A DNA stretch of 64,000 nt, taken from contig FIZI01000006.1 in the NCBI GenBank assembly GCA_900016865.1, positions 212,427 to 276,426 on the forward strand, written 5' to 3'. Positions 54,651 through 63,159 of this stretch are shown in pieces. The DNA comes from an uncultured Clostridia bacterium (GTDB taxonomy: Bacteria > Bacillota > DTU014). A program made the position numbers and the translations under genes. The notes under the pieces are model-generated. The model did not search any database and had not been told where the DNA came from. It saw only the letters and a list, made by a program, of their open reading frames with translations. How positions within the stretch are numbered: the first letter of the stretch is position 1; each line of letters begins with the position of its first letter.

Positions 54651-56417
54651 ATGAGCACAACCAAGAGAGTAGTGAAATGCCTCTTGCCCTACTGGTTTCA
54701 TATACTTCTGCTACTCTGCTGCGTGGCGGCTGTCACTGCAGCCACTCTCATCGTGCCGACCAAGCTGGGAGAGCTGTTCAACGTGATTCAGGGGTATGCG
54801 TCTAGCTCTGCTACAGGTTCTGAGGCTGCCGACAGTCTCAGGCTGCTGAACGTGACTGCACTCACGGTTGTCGCTGTGTACGTAGCCAAATCAGTCTTCA
54901 CCTATGGTCAGACTTATCTGTCGTACTTCCTCGGTCAACGGGTTGCTGTTGATCTCAGAGACAAACTATTCAGGCACGTTCAGAGGCTGTCGATGAGCTT
55001 CCACGAGCGGCAGAGAAGCGGCGAAATCGTCTCGCGGTTTACGAACGACGTGTCCGTCATTCAGAATGCCCTGATCAATGGAGCCACAGACCTTATCTCT
55101 CAGACCGCGGTATTGGTCGGTGCTTTAGTCCGGGTTTTCCTGCTCAACTGGCGTTTGGCACTGTTGATGGTGGTGATGATGCCTCTTGTGACCGGCCTTG
55201 TAGGCAGGCTTGGCAAACGCGTTCGCACTCTGACCTCACTGGTTCAGGCAAAGATTGCAGATGCCACTTCGATACTGCAGGAGACTTTGTCCGGAATCCG
55301 CGTTGTCAAAGCGTTTACTATGGAGGACCTTGAGATCGAGCGGTTTGCACGCGAAAACGAGAACGCGTTCGAACTCGGCATGAAGAGCGCTCGCATAGGA
55401 GCTTCGATGGTTCCTGCAATCGAGATGCTCGCTGTGGTAGGACTCTCATTTGTCTTGTGGCTTGGAGGCAGAGAGGTCCTCGCAGGTCGCTTGTCCATCG
55501 GAGATGTGATTTCATTCCTGTTGCTCATTGCAGTAGCTGCCGCCCCGTTGAGCAATCTGAGCCGGATATACCACGGGATGCTGCAGGGTTTGGCAGCGTC
55601 GGATCGGGTGTTCGACATCCTGGATCTCGAATCAGAGATCGCTGACGCTCCCGGAGCTGTCGAGTTGAAATCGATCAGGGGTGCAGTCGAACTTGACAAC
55701 GTTGTGTTCGGATATGGCGACGGCACCCGCGCACTTGACGGAGTCAGTGTTTCTATCAAACCAGGCCAGACAGTCGCACTTGTTGGCCCGAGCGGTGCAG
55801 GAAAGACTACGTTCGCCAATCTGATCCCCAGGTTTTTTGATCCTGACGAAGGTGTTGTCCGAATCGACGGTGTGGATATCAGAAATGTGAAGATCGAGTC
55901 TTTGCGCAAGCAGATAGGCTTGGTTCCACAGGAGACAATCCTGTTTGGCGTGAGCGTGCGGGAGAATATAGCTGTTGGCAATCGCCATGCCAGCTTTGCT
56001 CAGATAGTGCAGGCTGCGAAGGCCGCGTATGCACATGATTTTATCATGAAGCTGCCCCAAGGTTATGAGACCCAAGTCGGAGAGAGGGGAGTTACTCTAT
56101 CCGGAGGGCAGCGTCAACGTATTGCGATAGCCAGGGCGATCCTGAGAAATCCTGCTATATTGATCTTGGATGAGGCCACTTCTTCACTGGACACCGAATC
56201 AGAGAAGCTTGTTCAGGCTGCAGTGGACAACCTACTGAAAGGCAGGACCACGTTTATCATAGCTCACAGGCTGTCAACGATTATCAACGCAGACCTAATA
56301 CTGGTCATGGACAATGGCAAGATTGTCGAGAGCGGGTCTCACGAAGAGCTGATACGGCAGAGAGGCCTGTATGCTCGTTTGTATGCTGCCCAGTTTATCA
56401 GGCCAGAGGTGGTCTAG
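54651..56417 (+). CDS. msbA: MsbA-like lipid flippase ABC transporter
   Basis: Half-size exporter (six helices plus ATPase) likely flipping lipid A core across the inner membrane. The 588-residue protein has the transmembrane domain (~1-310) with the coupling segment SFHERQRSGEIVSRFTNDVS, then Walker A GPSGAGKTT, LVPQETILFG, signature LSGGQRQRIAIARAI, Walker B ILILDEATSSLD and the H-loop IIAHRLSTI. ATG 54651 follows GGAAAGGAG. Similar exporters carry other substrates, but the lipid A neighbourhood supports MsbA. Confidence 0.85.
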   Translation: MSTTKRVVKCLLPYWFHILLLLCCVAAVTAATLIVPTKLGELFNVIQGYASSSATGSEAADSLRLLNVTALTVVAVYVAKSVFTYGQTYLSYFLGQRVAVDLRDKLFRHVQRLSMSFHERQRSGEIVSRFTNDVSVIQNALINGATDLISQTAVLVGALVRVFLLNWRLALLMVVMMPLVTGLVGRLGKRVRTLTSLVQAKIADATSILQETLSGIRVVKAFTMEDLEIERFARENENAFELGMKSARIGASMVPAIEMLAVVGLSFVLWLGGREVLAGRLSIGDVISFLLLIAVAAAPLSNLSRIYHGMLQGLAASDRVFDILDLESEIADAPGAVELKSIRGAVELDNVVFGYGDGTRALDGVSVSIKPGQTVALVGPSGAGKTTFANLIPRFFDPDEGVVRIDGVDIRNVKIESLRKQIGLVPQETILFGVSVRENIAVGNRHASFAQIVQAAKAAYAHDFIMKLPQGYETQVGERGVTLSGGQRQRIAIARAILRNPAILILDEATSSLDTESEKLVQAAVDNLLKGRTTFIIAHRLSTIINADLILVMDNGKIVESGSHEELIRQRGLYARLYAAQFIRPEVV

Positions 56418-56433
56418 ACGCTACGGAGCGTGT

Positions 56434-57633
56434 ATGCATGTGATCCTTATTTTGAGTAACGGGTATGGAGAAGACTTGGTTGGGGCCCGCATAGCTTCTG
56501 AACTCAGGCGGGCTTTGCCTGGTAGAGAGGTGGTGGGCTTCCCCCTGGTCGGCTCATTTGGCACTTATAGGCGCCAGGGTTTGAGGGTTGTCGGGTCGTC
56601 TCAGATGATGCCTTCTGGAGGGTTTGCCAGGACAAGTGCGCGTTCTCTCTTCCGGGACCTGCGTGCGGGTTTGCTTGGATGCCTGAAGCAACAGGTGTCA
56701 GAAATGAGGGCCTTGTCTCGGCAGGTAGAACTCACTGTCTGTGTGGGCGATGTGTTTTTGCTGTGCCTGTCGTCGTTGGGCCGCCTGCCCAACAGGCTTC
56801 TCGTTGCCACAGCCAAGTCTGAGTACATCAGCGGGCATGCCCAGGCAGAGGTATGCTTGATGAGGCGATTGGCTGAAGCAGTAGTGGCACGGGATCAGCT
56901 TACGTCAGACGCACTCAATAGCAAAGGAGTTCGTTCCTTGTATTTTGGCAATTTTCTTATGGATGTTATAGAGCGCTCCGGCGATTATGTTCATCCGTAC
57001 AGCTGCGAATATCTAGTTTGCCTCTTGCCCGGCAGTAGGAACGACTACCCAATGAACCTTCATGACATGCTCAAGTGTCTCGAAGCTCTGCCCTCAGCGG
57101 ATGATCTGGGTTTCGTGGCAGCACTGGCCCGAGCTCCTGGTGAAGAGGAACTGAGTGCTACTCTGCCTGGTGATACCTGGTCATATGTTCCTTGCTCCGG
57201 CAAGAGCGACGTTGGACATGTGGGAGACTTTGTCTGCATGAGGCCTGACAAACCGATTGGCCCCAGAGTTGCAGTGGTTTCAGGCAGGTTTGGCGATGTA
57301 GTAGCTGCCAGCGACTTGGTAATAGGGATGGCAGGGACAGCCGTGGAGCAGGCTGTCGGCCTTGGAAAACCGGCTGTGACGTTTCCCGGAAGGGGCGCGC
57401 AGTTCACGACAGCGTTTGCCGCTGCTCAGAAGCGGCTGCTGGGCGATGCGGTCTGCCTGGTTGAGTCCTCTGAGCCCGGAGAGGTCGCAAGTGAGATTGT
57501 AGGTATACTCTCGGACAAGAGCCGATACTCCATGATGTCCAGTGCCGGAGTAGAGCGAATGGGCGGGGCCGGCGCCGCACGACGGTTTGTCGAGTACGTA
57601 TGCGCATTGGATGGTGTTGTGGATGGCGCTTGA
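56434..57633 (+). CDS. Lipid-A-disaccharide-synthase-related protein (second LpxB-like)
   Basis: A 399-residue protein beginning ILILSNGYGEDLVGARIASEL, the start pattern of the TIGR03492 family of LpxB-related proteins known from cyanobacteria and others. LLPGSRNDYPMNLHDML, VIGMAGTAVEQAVGLGKPAVTFPG and a GT-B fold-like C-terminus are also visible. Function is unknown. ATG 56434 is chosen because in-frame codons upstream overlap msbA. The last 11 bases overlap lptB. With 53369 it brings the number of LpxB-like genes here to three. Confidence 0.65.
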   Translation: MHVILILSNGYGEDLVGARIASELRRALPGREVVGFPLVGSFGTYRRQGLRVVGSSQMMPSGGFARTSARSLFRDLRAGLLGCLKQQVSEMRALSRQVELTVCVGDVFLLCLSSLGRLPNRLLVATAKSEYISGHAQAEVCLMRRLAEAVVARDQLTSDALNSKGVRSLYFGNFLMDVIERSGDYVHPYSCEYLVCLLPGSRNDYPMNLHDMLKCLEALPSADDLGFVAALARAPGEEELSATLPGDTWSYVPCSGKSDVGHVGDFVCMRPDKPIGPRVAVVSGRFGDVVAASDLVIGMAGTAVEQAVGLGKPAVTFPGRGAQFTTAFAAAQKRLLGDAVCLVESSEPGEVASEIVGILSDKSRYSMMSSAGVERMGGAGAARRFVEYVCALDGVVDGA

Positions 57634-58342
57634 GGCTGTCAACCTGGTCAAGAGCTATCGCGGCAAACAAGTGGTCCGGGGCATATCGATTTCGCTGGCA
57701 GAAGGCGAGATTGTCGGCCTGTTAGGGCCCAACGGCGCAGGCAAGACGACTACCTTCTACATGCTGGTTGGCTTGGAACGGGCGGATTCCGGACAGATAT
57801 TGATTGACGGCACAGATGTGCGGTCGATGCCCATTCACGCCAGATCTGGATTCGGATTGGGCTATCTCCCCCAGGAGCCGTCTGTTTTCCGTAGAATGAC
57901 CGTTCGTCAAAACATCGTCTCCGTGCTGGAGATACAGGGAGTTCGAGAGCCAAGACGATCGGAGATAGCTGATGAACTGATAGCTGAGTTTGGTCTTGAG
58001 AGGGTTGCATCACAAATGGGATACTCTCTCTCAGGCGGGGAGAGGCGGAGAGTGGAGATCGCCAGGGCTTTGGCTACCTCACCGAAGCTGCTGCTCCTAG
58101 ACGAGCCGTTTACCGGGATCGACCCAATAGCAGTAGCCGACATCCAGGACATCGTCATGCAGCTCAAGGCGAGAGGCATAGGCATCCTCATCACGGACCA
58201 CAGCGTGAGAGAGACGCTCGCCATAGTGGACAGGGCGTACATCATGCACTCGGGTGAGATACTTGTTTCGGGCCCCGCCTCGGAGGTTGCAGACGACCCT
58301 GTAGCCAGGGAGTTCTACCTAGGCGATCGATTCCGTATGTGA
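57623..58342 (+). CDS. lptB: LPS export ABC transporter ATPase LptB
   Basis: ATPase of LptB2FG. The 239-residue protein has Walker A GPNGAGKTT, the LptB-type Q-loop GYLPQEPSVFRRMTV, signature LSGGERRRVEIARAL, Walker B LLLLDEPFTGIDPIAV, and H-loop LITDHSVRETL. The DEPFTGIDPIAV form and the end EFYLGDRFRM are LptB features. It is followed by an LptF/G permease, and lptC-lptA-lptD lie 12-15 kb upstream. Confidence 0.95.
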   Translation: MALEAVNLVKSYRGKQVVRGISISLAEGEIVGLLGPNGAGKTTTFYMLVGLERADSGQILIDGTDVRSMPIHARSGFGLGYLPQEPSVFRRMTVRQNIVSVLEIQGVREPRRSEIADELIAEFGLERVASQMGYSLSGGERRRVEIARALATSPKLLLLDEPFTGIDPIAVADIQDIVMQLKARGIGILITDHSVRETLAIVDRAYIMHSGEILVSGPASEVADDPVAREFYLGDRFRM

Positions 58343-58418
58343 GGTACTAGGCGAGCAGTTCTCTGGATACCTGTTGATTTGTATCTGTTGATTGCGTTTG
58401 GCAGGGGTGGCTTGGAGC

Positions 58419-59555
58419 ATGCGGATATCCGATAAGTACATCCTTCGAGAAGCCATTGGGCCGTTCTTGTTCGGGGTGGCGGCCTTCACCGGTATATACT
58501 TGGCCACAGACATGGTGTTTCAGGTAGCGAGCCTCATCTCTAGGGGCACTGCCGGTGCCTCGGATATCGCCAAGCTGTTTTGTTACAAGCTGCCTGAAGT
58601 AACAAGGCTGACGTTCCCGATGGCCACCCTATTTGCGTCGCTGCTGAGCATGTCGAGGATATCCAGCTCCGGCGAACTTGTCGCCTTTCGTGCATGCGGC
58701 CTCAGCGTGGCTCGCCTGGTCCTTCCGGTGCTCGTGTTTTCCTTTGTGGTTTTCCTCTGCTCGTTGTTTATTGGCGAAGCGCTGGTTCCTCTGTCGTCGC
58801 ACGCGGAGTTCCAGTTGACGAACAAGATACTAAACCGGACAGAAGCCTGGCTCAAAGGAGATGATCTGGTTCAGCAGCGCCGTTCGCCGGATGGGCTCGA
58901 ATTGGTTCATATCGGCAGCCTGCGCGACGAGCTGATCAAGGATGTCGTGGTAGTAGAGATCCAAGACAGTGGCGAGATCCGAGTCACACGTGCAAATGAG
59001 GCTGTGTGGGACAGTACAGGTTGGTACTACCGCCAGGGCTCAACGGTGGTCGTCTCACCGGAGGGACGCAGTAAAGTGGTGCCGGGGGGCGAGGGCGAGG
59101 TATTGCCATCTACAACTGTGAAGTTCGAAGGCGTTTACAGGAAACTGCCTATCCAGGACTCGCCCAAGACCCTAGCTGCTGTGAGTCGAGATTCGCGGCC
59201 GGAGTCCATGACGTATTACGAACTCAAGATGAGGATTGATTCTCTGCGTGAGCGCGGAGTGTCCCCTGCTCGGATCCGTGAGGATGAGGTGGGCCTTCAC
59301 ACGAAGATCGCTCTGCCGTTTAGCAGCGTTGTTTTTGCACTTATCGGACTGCCTCTGGGCATACAACGCAACCGCACAGGCGGCTCTATTGGGTTTGGCC
59401 TGAGTATACTGATTATCCTGGTCTACTATGTTATAATGACTCTAGGCAGGGCTATGGGAGAAGGTGGTAGCCTTCCGCCCATGTTGGCAGCGTGGCTTCC
59501 CAACTTAGCAATTGGAGGGGTGGGGGTCTATCTCTTCGCTTCGGCAGACAGGTAA
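58419..59555 (+). CDS. LptF/LptG-family LPS export permease (second copy)
   Basis: Partner for LptB. The 378-residue protein has the same layout as the 41126 permease: three N-terminal helices including YKLPEVTRLTFPMATLFASLLSMSR, a periplasmic beta domain (~145-260), and C-terminal helices (TKIALPFSSVVFALIGLPLG). Similarity to the first copy is moderate, consistent with LptF plus LptG rather than a recent duplication. ATG 58419 has TTGGAG upstream; a TTG at 58392 is a less likely start. Confidence 0.9.
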   Translation: MRISDKYILREAIGPFLFGVAAFTGIYLATDMVFQVASLISRGTAGASDIAKLFCYKLPEVTRLTFPMATLFASLLSMSRISSSGELVAFRACGLSVARLVLPVLVFSFVVFLCSLFIGEALVPLSSHAEFQLTNKILNRTEAWLKGDDLVQQRRSPDGLELVHIGSLRDELIKDVVVVEIQDSGEIRVTRANEAVWDSTGWYYRQGSTVVVSPEGRSKVVPGGEGEVLPSTTVKFEGVYRKLPIQDSPKTLAAVSRDSRPESMTYYELKMRIDSLRERGVSPARIREDEVGLHTKIALPFSSVVFALIGLPLGIQRNRTGGSIGFGLSILIILVYYVIMTLGRAMGEGGSLPPMLAAWLPNLAIGGVGVYLFASADR

Positions 59556-59598
59556 GTACACGCGAAGAGTGTGTGCAAATCGACTGAGGTGAGAACAA

Positions 59599-61335
59599 GT
59601 GTACGGAGCTGCACTGATCATACTCCTGATCCTTCTGGGAGGAGTGATCGCGTATGTCGGCGATGTAGTCGGCCGCCGCGTCGGCCGTCAAAGGCTGACC
59701 CTTTTTGGCCTTCGCCCCAAGCACACCTCTGTCGTTGTAGCAGTCATCACAGGCGTGATAGTCGTTGGTACGACTCTTGCTACCCTCATTGTCATTGACA
59801 ATGATTTCCGCGAGATGCTATTGGACTACGACAGTGTAAAGAGCCAACTCGTGGCTACTCAAGGCAACCTATTTAGCGTCCAACAGGAGCTAAAGGGCGT
59901 ACAAGATAGTCTCAGCGCCAAGCTCAAAGAGCTTGAAGCGAAGCAGTTGGAGATAGACGGTCTGCAGGCACAAATAGAGCCGCTGCAGCAGAGCATCGAT
60001 AGACTCCAGGTCGAAATAGACGAGAAGACCAGGAAGAACGAGGAGCTTGAGAAGCTTAACAAGGACCTGGATCAGACCGTCAGAGACCTCGACAGTGAGG
60101 TCAAGGAAAAGGAAGAGGCCCTTAATGCAGCTGAGCAGAACCTGCGGATAGCAGAGCAGAAGTTCAACCAGGTCAATGCGCTCTACAACCGGACGTCTGA
60201 GGACTTGCAGACTGCGCAGGGCGAACTCAATCAGGCCAGGGCTGAGCTCAATCAGGTTAGGTCTGAGTTGGATCAGACCAGATCTGAGCTGGACGCGAAA
60301 AGAGCCGAGCTGGAGAAATCTCAGAGCCAGGCCGAGGAGCTTCGGAAGCAACGCGACCAACTGGAGAAACAGAGAGACGATCTGCAGAAGGAGCGCGACA
60401 GCCTGCAGAAGCAGCGAGACGAATTAACTAGAGACCGAGACTCTTTGATCAAGGAACGGGACGACCTGATCAGGGAGAAGGGCGATCTGGAGAAACAAGT
60501 GGAGTCATTGCGCGGCGACATCGAGTCTTTGCGGTCGCAGGTCGACTCGTTGAACGCTGACATCAGTGCGTTGCAAGAAGACAAGAAGCAGTTGAACGAC
60601 GAGATAGAAAGGCTGAGGGGCGAGTATTTCCTGCTCAGTGAGACATACAGTCGGGCGAAGGAGAGCTTCGATACCCAGTACAGACTATTGGAGCATGGAG
60701 CGTTCCAGGGAGACATCTGGGGGATCAAGGGCTCACTAGTAGACAACTGGGTTGTGGGGCCGGGGCATGTTGACGTCCTAGATCAGCGCTTGGAGAACTT
60801 GGCGGCGAGAGTCAGAGAAGTATGGGGCAGAGGCCTTGAGGTATTGGAGCCTGACCTGAGCCGAGCCCGGTCTGCCGCAGCTGAGGCTTCTGACAAAGTC
60901 CTAGTGAGAGTCGTTCTTGCTGAGAACGTATATGCCAGCGAGCAGTTGACACCCGTAGTCAAGGTCAACATCCAAGTCAGGAATCGGGAGAGGCTGTTCC
61001 TGAAGGATGAGGTGGTAGCCTACGCTCAGTCCCCGATCGACCCGACTGAGAGCAACGCTCTAGAGATCATCGAGCTGATGGCTCAGATTGGCCAGGAAGC
61101 GAAGAAGAAGGCGATTGACCGCGGTATGTATGTGCACTTGGACGGTACGGTTGGTGTCGACACTGGGGACAGTGTCAACTCTGTGCTTCGAAAGGTAGTT
61201 GAGCTGTCAGTCCCTGTGAGGATTTTCCTCAGGGCTGATGAGGATGTTTACAACACTGATGGGCCCATCAAGTGGTCGTTCAGCTTTAGGCTGGAGAGCG
61301 ATTGGCAGTCCAGATTTGGCAAGTATCTTGAGTAA
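59599..61335 (+). CDS. DUF3084-like coiled-coil membrane protein
   Basis: A 578-residue protein with two N-terminal helices (~2-20 and ~43-66) flanking a conserved loop GRRVGRQRLTLFGLRPKHT. A long coiled coil follows (~75-350) with 7-residue repeats built on ELNQ, RDEL and RDSL units, and then a globular C-terminal domain (~360-578). The loop and layout match the DUF3084 family known best from cyanobacteria and some Firmicutes; function is unknown. GTG 59599 follows TGAGGTGAG. Repeats in the DNA of the coiled coil may cause slippage in assemblies. Confidence 0.75.
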   Translation: MYGAALIILLILLGGVIAYVGDVVGRRVGRQRLTLFGLRPKHTSVVVAVITGVIVVGTTLATLIVIDNDFREMLLDYDSVKSQLVATQGNLFSVQQELKGVQDSLSAKLKELEAKQLEIDGLQAQIEPLQQSIDRLQVEIDEKTRKNEELEKLNKDLDQTVRDLDSEVKEKEEALNAAEQNLRIAEQKFNQVNALYNRTSEDLQTAQGELNQARAELNQVRSELDQTRSELDAKRAELEKSQSQAEELRKQRDQLEKQRDDLQKERDSLQKQRDELTRDRDSLIKERDDLIREKGDLEKQVESLRGDIESLRSQVDSLNADISALQEDKKQLNDEIERLRGEYFLLSETYSRAKESFDTQYRLLEHGAFQGDIWGIKGSLVDNWVVGPGHVDVLDQRLENLAARVREVWGRGLEVLEPDLSRARSAAAEASDKVLVRVVLAENVYASEQLTPVVKVNIQVRNRERLFLKDEVVAYAQSPIDPTESNALEIIELMAQIGQEAKKKAIDRGMYVHLDGTVGVDTGDSVNSVLRKVVELSVPVRIFLRADEDVYNTDGPIKWSFSFRLESDWQSRFGKYLE

Positions 61336-61475
61336 TCTAGGCCCGGCTCGGATGAGGCAGCATCGGGCAGATCGGCCTAGAGGCCCTCACGGCACAGTCA
61401 TGCAACGAGAACAGGACCCTGACGTTGTACATTGGCAGAACGGGTCCAAGAATCTCAAGCGAGGAGGTGATGGGA

Positions 61476-62837
61476 GTGAGGACGTGCAGGGTTGTAGGTC
61501 GTTTGCTTGCATTCGGGCTGTCAGTTGTTGTTATTGGCCTTTGTTGTCAAAGCACTGTCATGGCAGACGTGGGTTTGAGTTTGCGTGTCAACCTATGGGA
61601 AACTGTGCCAAGTGATGACCCTGTTTACGAGGATCTGAGTAAACTCGCTGACCTCGGCATTATCAGGTTGCCCTCTCGCGCACAGACTAGCCTTCTCACC
61701 CGCTATGACATCGCAGACCTCATCTATCGTGCCGACCGGGAACTGAGGTCGAGGTCCGAGGAGACCGAGCTGTCGTTTGGTGACGGAAGCGGCCGCGAGA
61801 TTGTGGCGGGTTTGAGAGAGGAATACGCAGCCGAGATCCAGTGGGTGAGCCGCAATTACACGAGCATGCTAGGCAATAATAGCGATCAAATAACTGACAA
61901 GTTAAGTCTTTCTGGAATAGCGGGTTTATCCGATCGAGAGGGAGTTTCGTCAGAGTTGCCCGGCTATAGAGGCGTGCCGATAACAGTGCCTGAGTTGCCA
62001 CCCGCATCAGCGGTTGAGTCAGATCCTGAGGCGGACGTTTCATATAGTATTGATCCTTTGGTTATGCGTATTTCCGGCCTAGCAGTCAACGTGGCCGGTA
62101 CCATTACACAGTTCGAAGACAGTGAGCACGGGTTTCGGAATATCTCTCAGTATTTGTTGTATCCAAAATCTGTACGCGGCTTGAAGTACCGCATTGATGC
62201 GTGGGCGGAGTCGTCTGGGTTTGAACTGCACTTAAGCCACGAGGGTATGACTTCCATGCCGAGACAGTCGGTTTCTGTGGACGCCAGTCAGTCAGAGGCG
62301 TCAGCCACTTATGAGATCAGTCCTTCGGTTAGGTTGGTCGCAGGTATGGTCGCAAAGAGTGATCAGGAAGGCTTTAAGTCGGAGAGCGGGGTAGGCCTGA
62401 CCTTCCAGGTCGTGCCGCGTTATCTCTGGGCAAATCTCGGTCTCAATGTGAGTGATTCAGAGTCGTATGACATGTCCGGCCCGGACGATTGGCGTCGATT
62501 CAGAACTGAAATCGGGCTGAGCGGCCAGTACCCCATATCCAGCGAGGCTATGGTAAGAGCCGCCTATTCATACCTCAGGTACTCCAGTGCATCTGAGAGA
62601 TCGCAGACTGTCTTGAGTACAGGAGTTGACTACACACCCCTGCCAGGAACTACTGTCTCAGCCGAGCTTGAAGTCAAGGATGACCCTGAGAAGGGGTTGT
62701 CAAGTGTAAAGGGGGTGGGATTGGGATACGAGATAAACCCCGATACCTCGGTGATGCTGAACCTTTTCCAGACAGAAGGGACAGGCGGCAGCGGAGAGAC
62801 ATGGGGTGCTGAGTTCCAATGGAAGTTTAAGTTCTAG
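61476..62837 (+). CDS. Outer-membrane beta-barrel protein with SLH-like N-terminus
   Basis: A 453-residue exported protein: signal peptide (~5-30), then a degenerate SLH-like helical segment VYEDLSKLADLGIIRLP...LTRYDIADLIYRADREL (~43-85). After a low-complexity linker comes a C-terminal barrel with alternating strands (YRIDAWAESSGFELHLSHEG, YLWANLGLNVSDSES) ending in QWKFKF, an aromatic end typical of outer-membrane barrels. The SLH-like part could bind the cell wall as in OmpM of Negativicutes. GTG 61476 is chosen for its 8-base spacing to GAGGAGG; ATG 61470 is too close. Confidence 0.7.
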   Translation: MRTCRVVGRLLAFGLSVVVIGLCCQSTVMADVGLSLRVNLWETVPSDDPVYEDLSKLADLGIIRLPSRAQTSLLTRYDIADLIYRADRELRSRSEETELSFGDGSGREIVAGLREEYAAEIQWVSRNYTSMLGNNSDQITDKLSLSGIAGLSDREGVSSELPGYRGVPITVPELPPASAVESDPEADVSYSIDPLVMRISGLAVNVAGTITQFEDSEHGFRNISQYLLYPKSVRGLKYRIDAWAESSGFELHLSHEGMTSMPRQSVSVDASQSEASATYEISPSVRLVAGMVAKSDQEGFKSESGVGLTFQVVPRYLWANLGLNVSDSESYDMSGPDDWRRFRTEIGLSGQYPISSEAMVRAAYSYLRYSSASERSQTVLSTGVDYTPLPGTTVSAELEVKDDPEKGLSSVKGVGLGYEINPDTSVMLNLFQTEGTGGSGETWGAEFQWKFKF

Positions 62838-62919
62838 GCGCTGCTCAAAGTGGTATTTCTTTGTCCGGCTTTGAAGGAATCAGAGGCTTGTCACAGAATT
62901 ATTGTGTTAAGCGCAAGTA

Positions 62920-63037
62920 CGAGTCTTCCCCTGTGGGGCTTGGCAGTCCTCTGCGGACGTCTTGCCAGGGACTTGGTGGTGCGAAGACTCGCCAGAGCGA
63001 GTAGGGCTCCGGGATGTGGTGGGCGGTCCCGGGTGCT
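62920..63037 (+). ncRNA. Candidate structured RNA with alternative pairings
   Basis: Several stems: CGAGTCTTC/GAAGACTCG (62920-62928/62983-62991, 9 perfect pairs). Inside it lies a two-part hairpin, 62939-62945/62963-62969 plus GTCC/GGAC (62946-62949/62955-62958). A rival stem, ACTCG/CGAGT (62987-62991/62998-63002), shares bases with the 9-pair stem, so the two exclude each other. A further hairpin, CCGGGA/TCCCGG (63009-63014/63027-63032), can be extended outward. No T-run follows and I recognise no known class. Confidence 0.4.
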
Positions 63038-63060
63038 ACGATCTTACCGGCAACCGGCTG

Positions 63061-63089
63061 TTGACGTGCTTGAAACGTACGCATAGTGT
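63061..63089 (+). promoter_or_regulatory. Possible promoter of the OmpM-like gene
   Basis: TTGACG (63061-63066), 17-base spacer, TAGTGT (63084-63089). The -35 is good, the -10 poor. If used, the structured RNA upstream would not be part of this gene's message. Confidence 0.35.
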
Positions 63090-63159
63090 GGACGGCGCGG
63101 TTTGCGGGTTGTAAACGATCTGCTAACGGTAGCTTTCAAACGAAGGGGAGGATCAGAGT

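Larger units (their letters stand above)
62838..63159 (+). other. 322-base intergenic region before the OmpM-like gene
   Basis: No gene with convincing codon use or ribosome site was found; small open frames on both strands look random. The middle (62920-63037) is rich in stems and is listed as a candidate RNA, and a possible promoter (63061-63089) sits near the end, followed by AAGGGGAGGA as the ribosome site of the next gene. Confidence 0.6.

Noticed and set aside
53885..54664. 259-codon minus-strand frame
   Set aside because: Shadow of the LpxB-like gene; Cys/Arg/His-rich composition and no ribosome site.
55244..55981. 245-codon minus-strand frame
   Set aside because: Shadow of msbA; Ser/Thr/Pro-rich and no domain.
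60176..60600. Tandem DNA repeat or mobile element
   Set aside because: The repetition follows the heptads of the DUF3084-like coiled coil and stays in frame, so it is coding periodicity.
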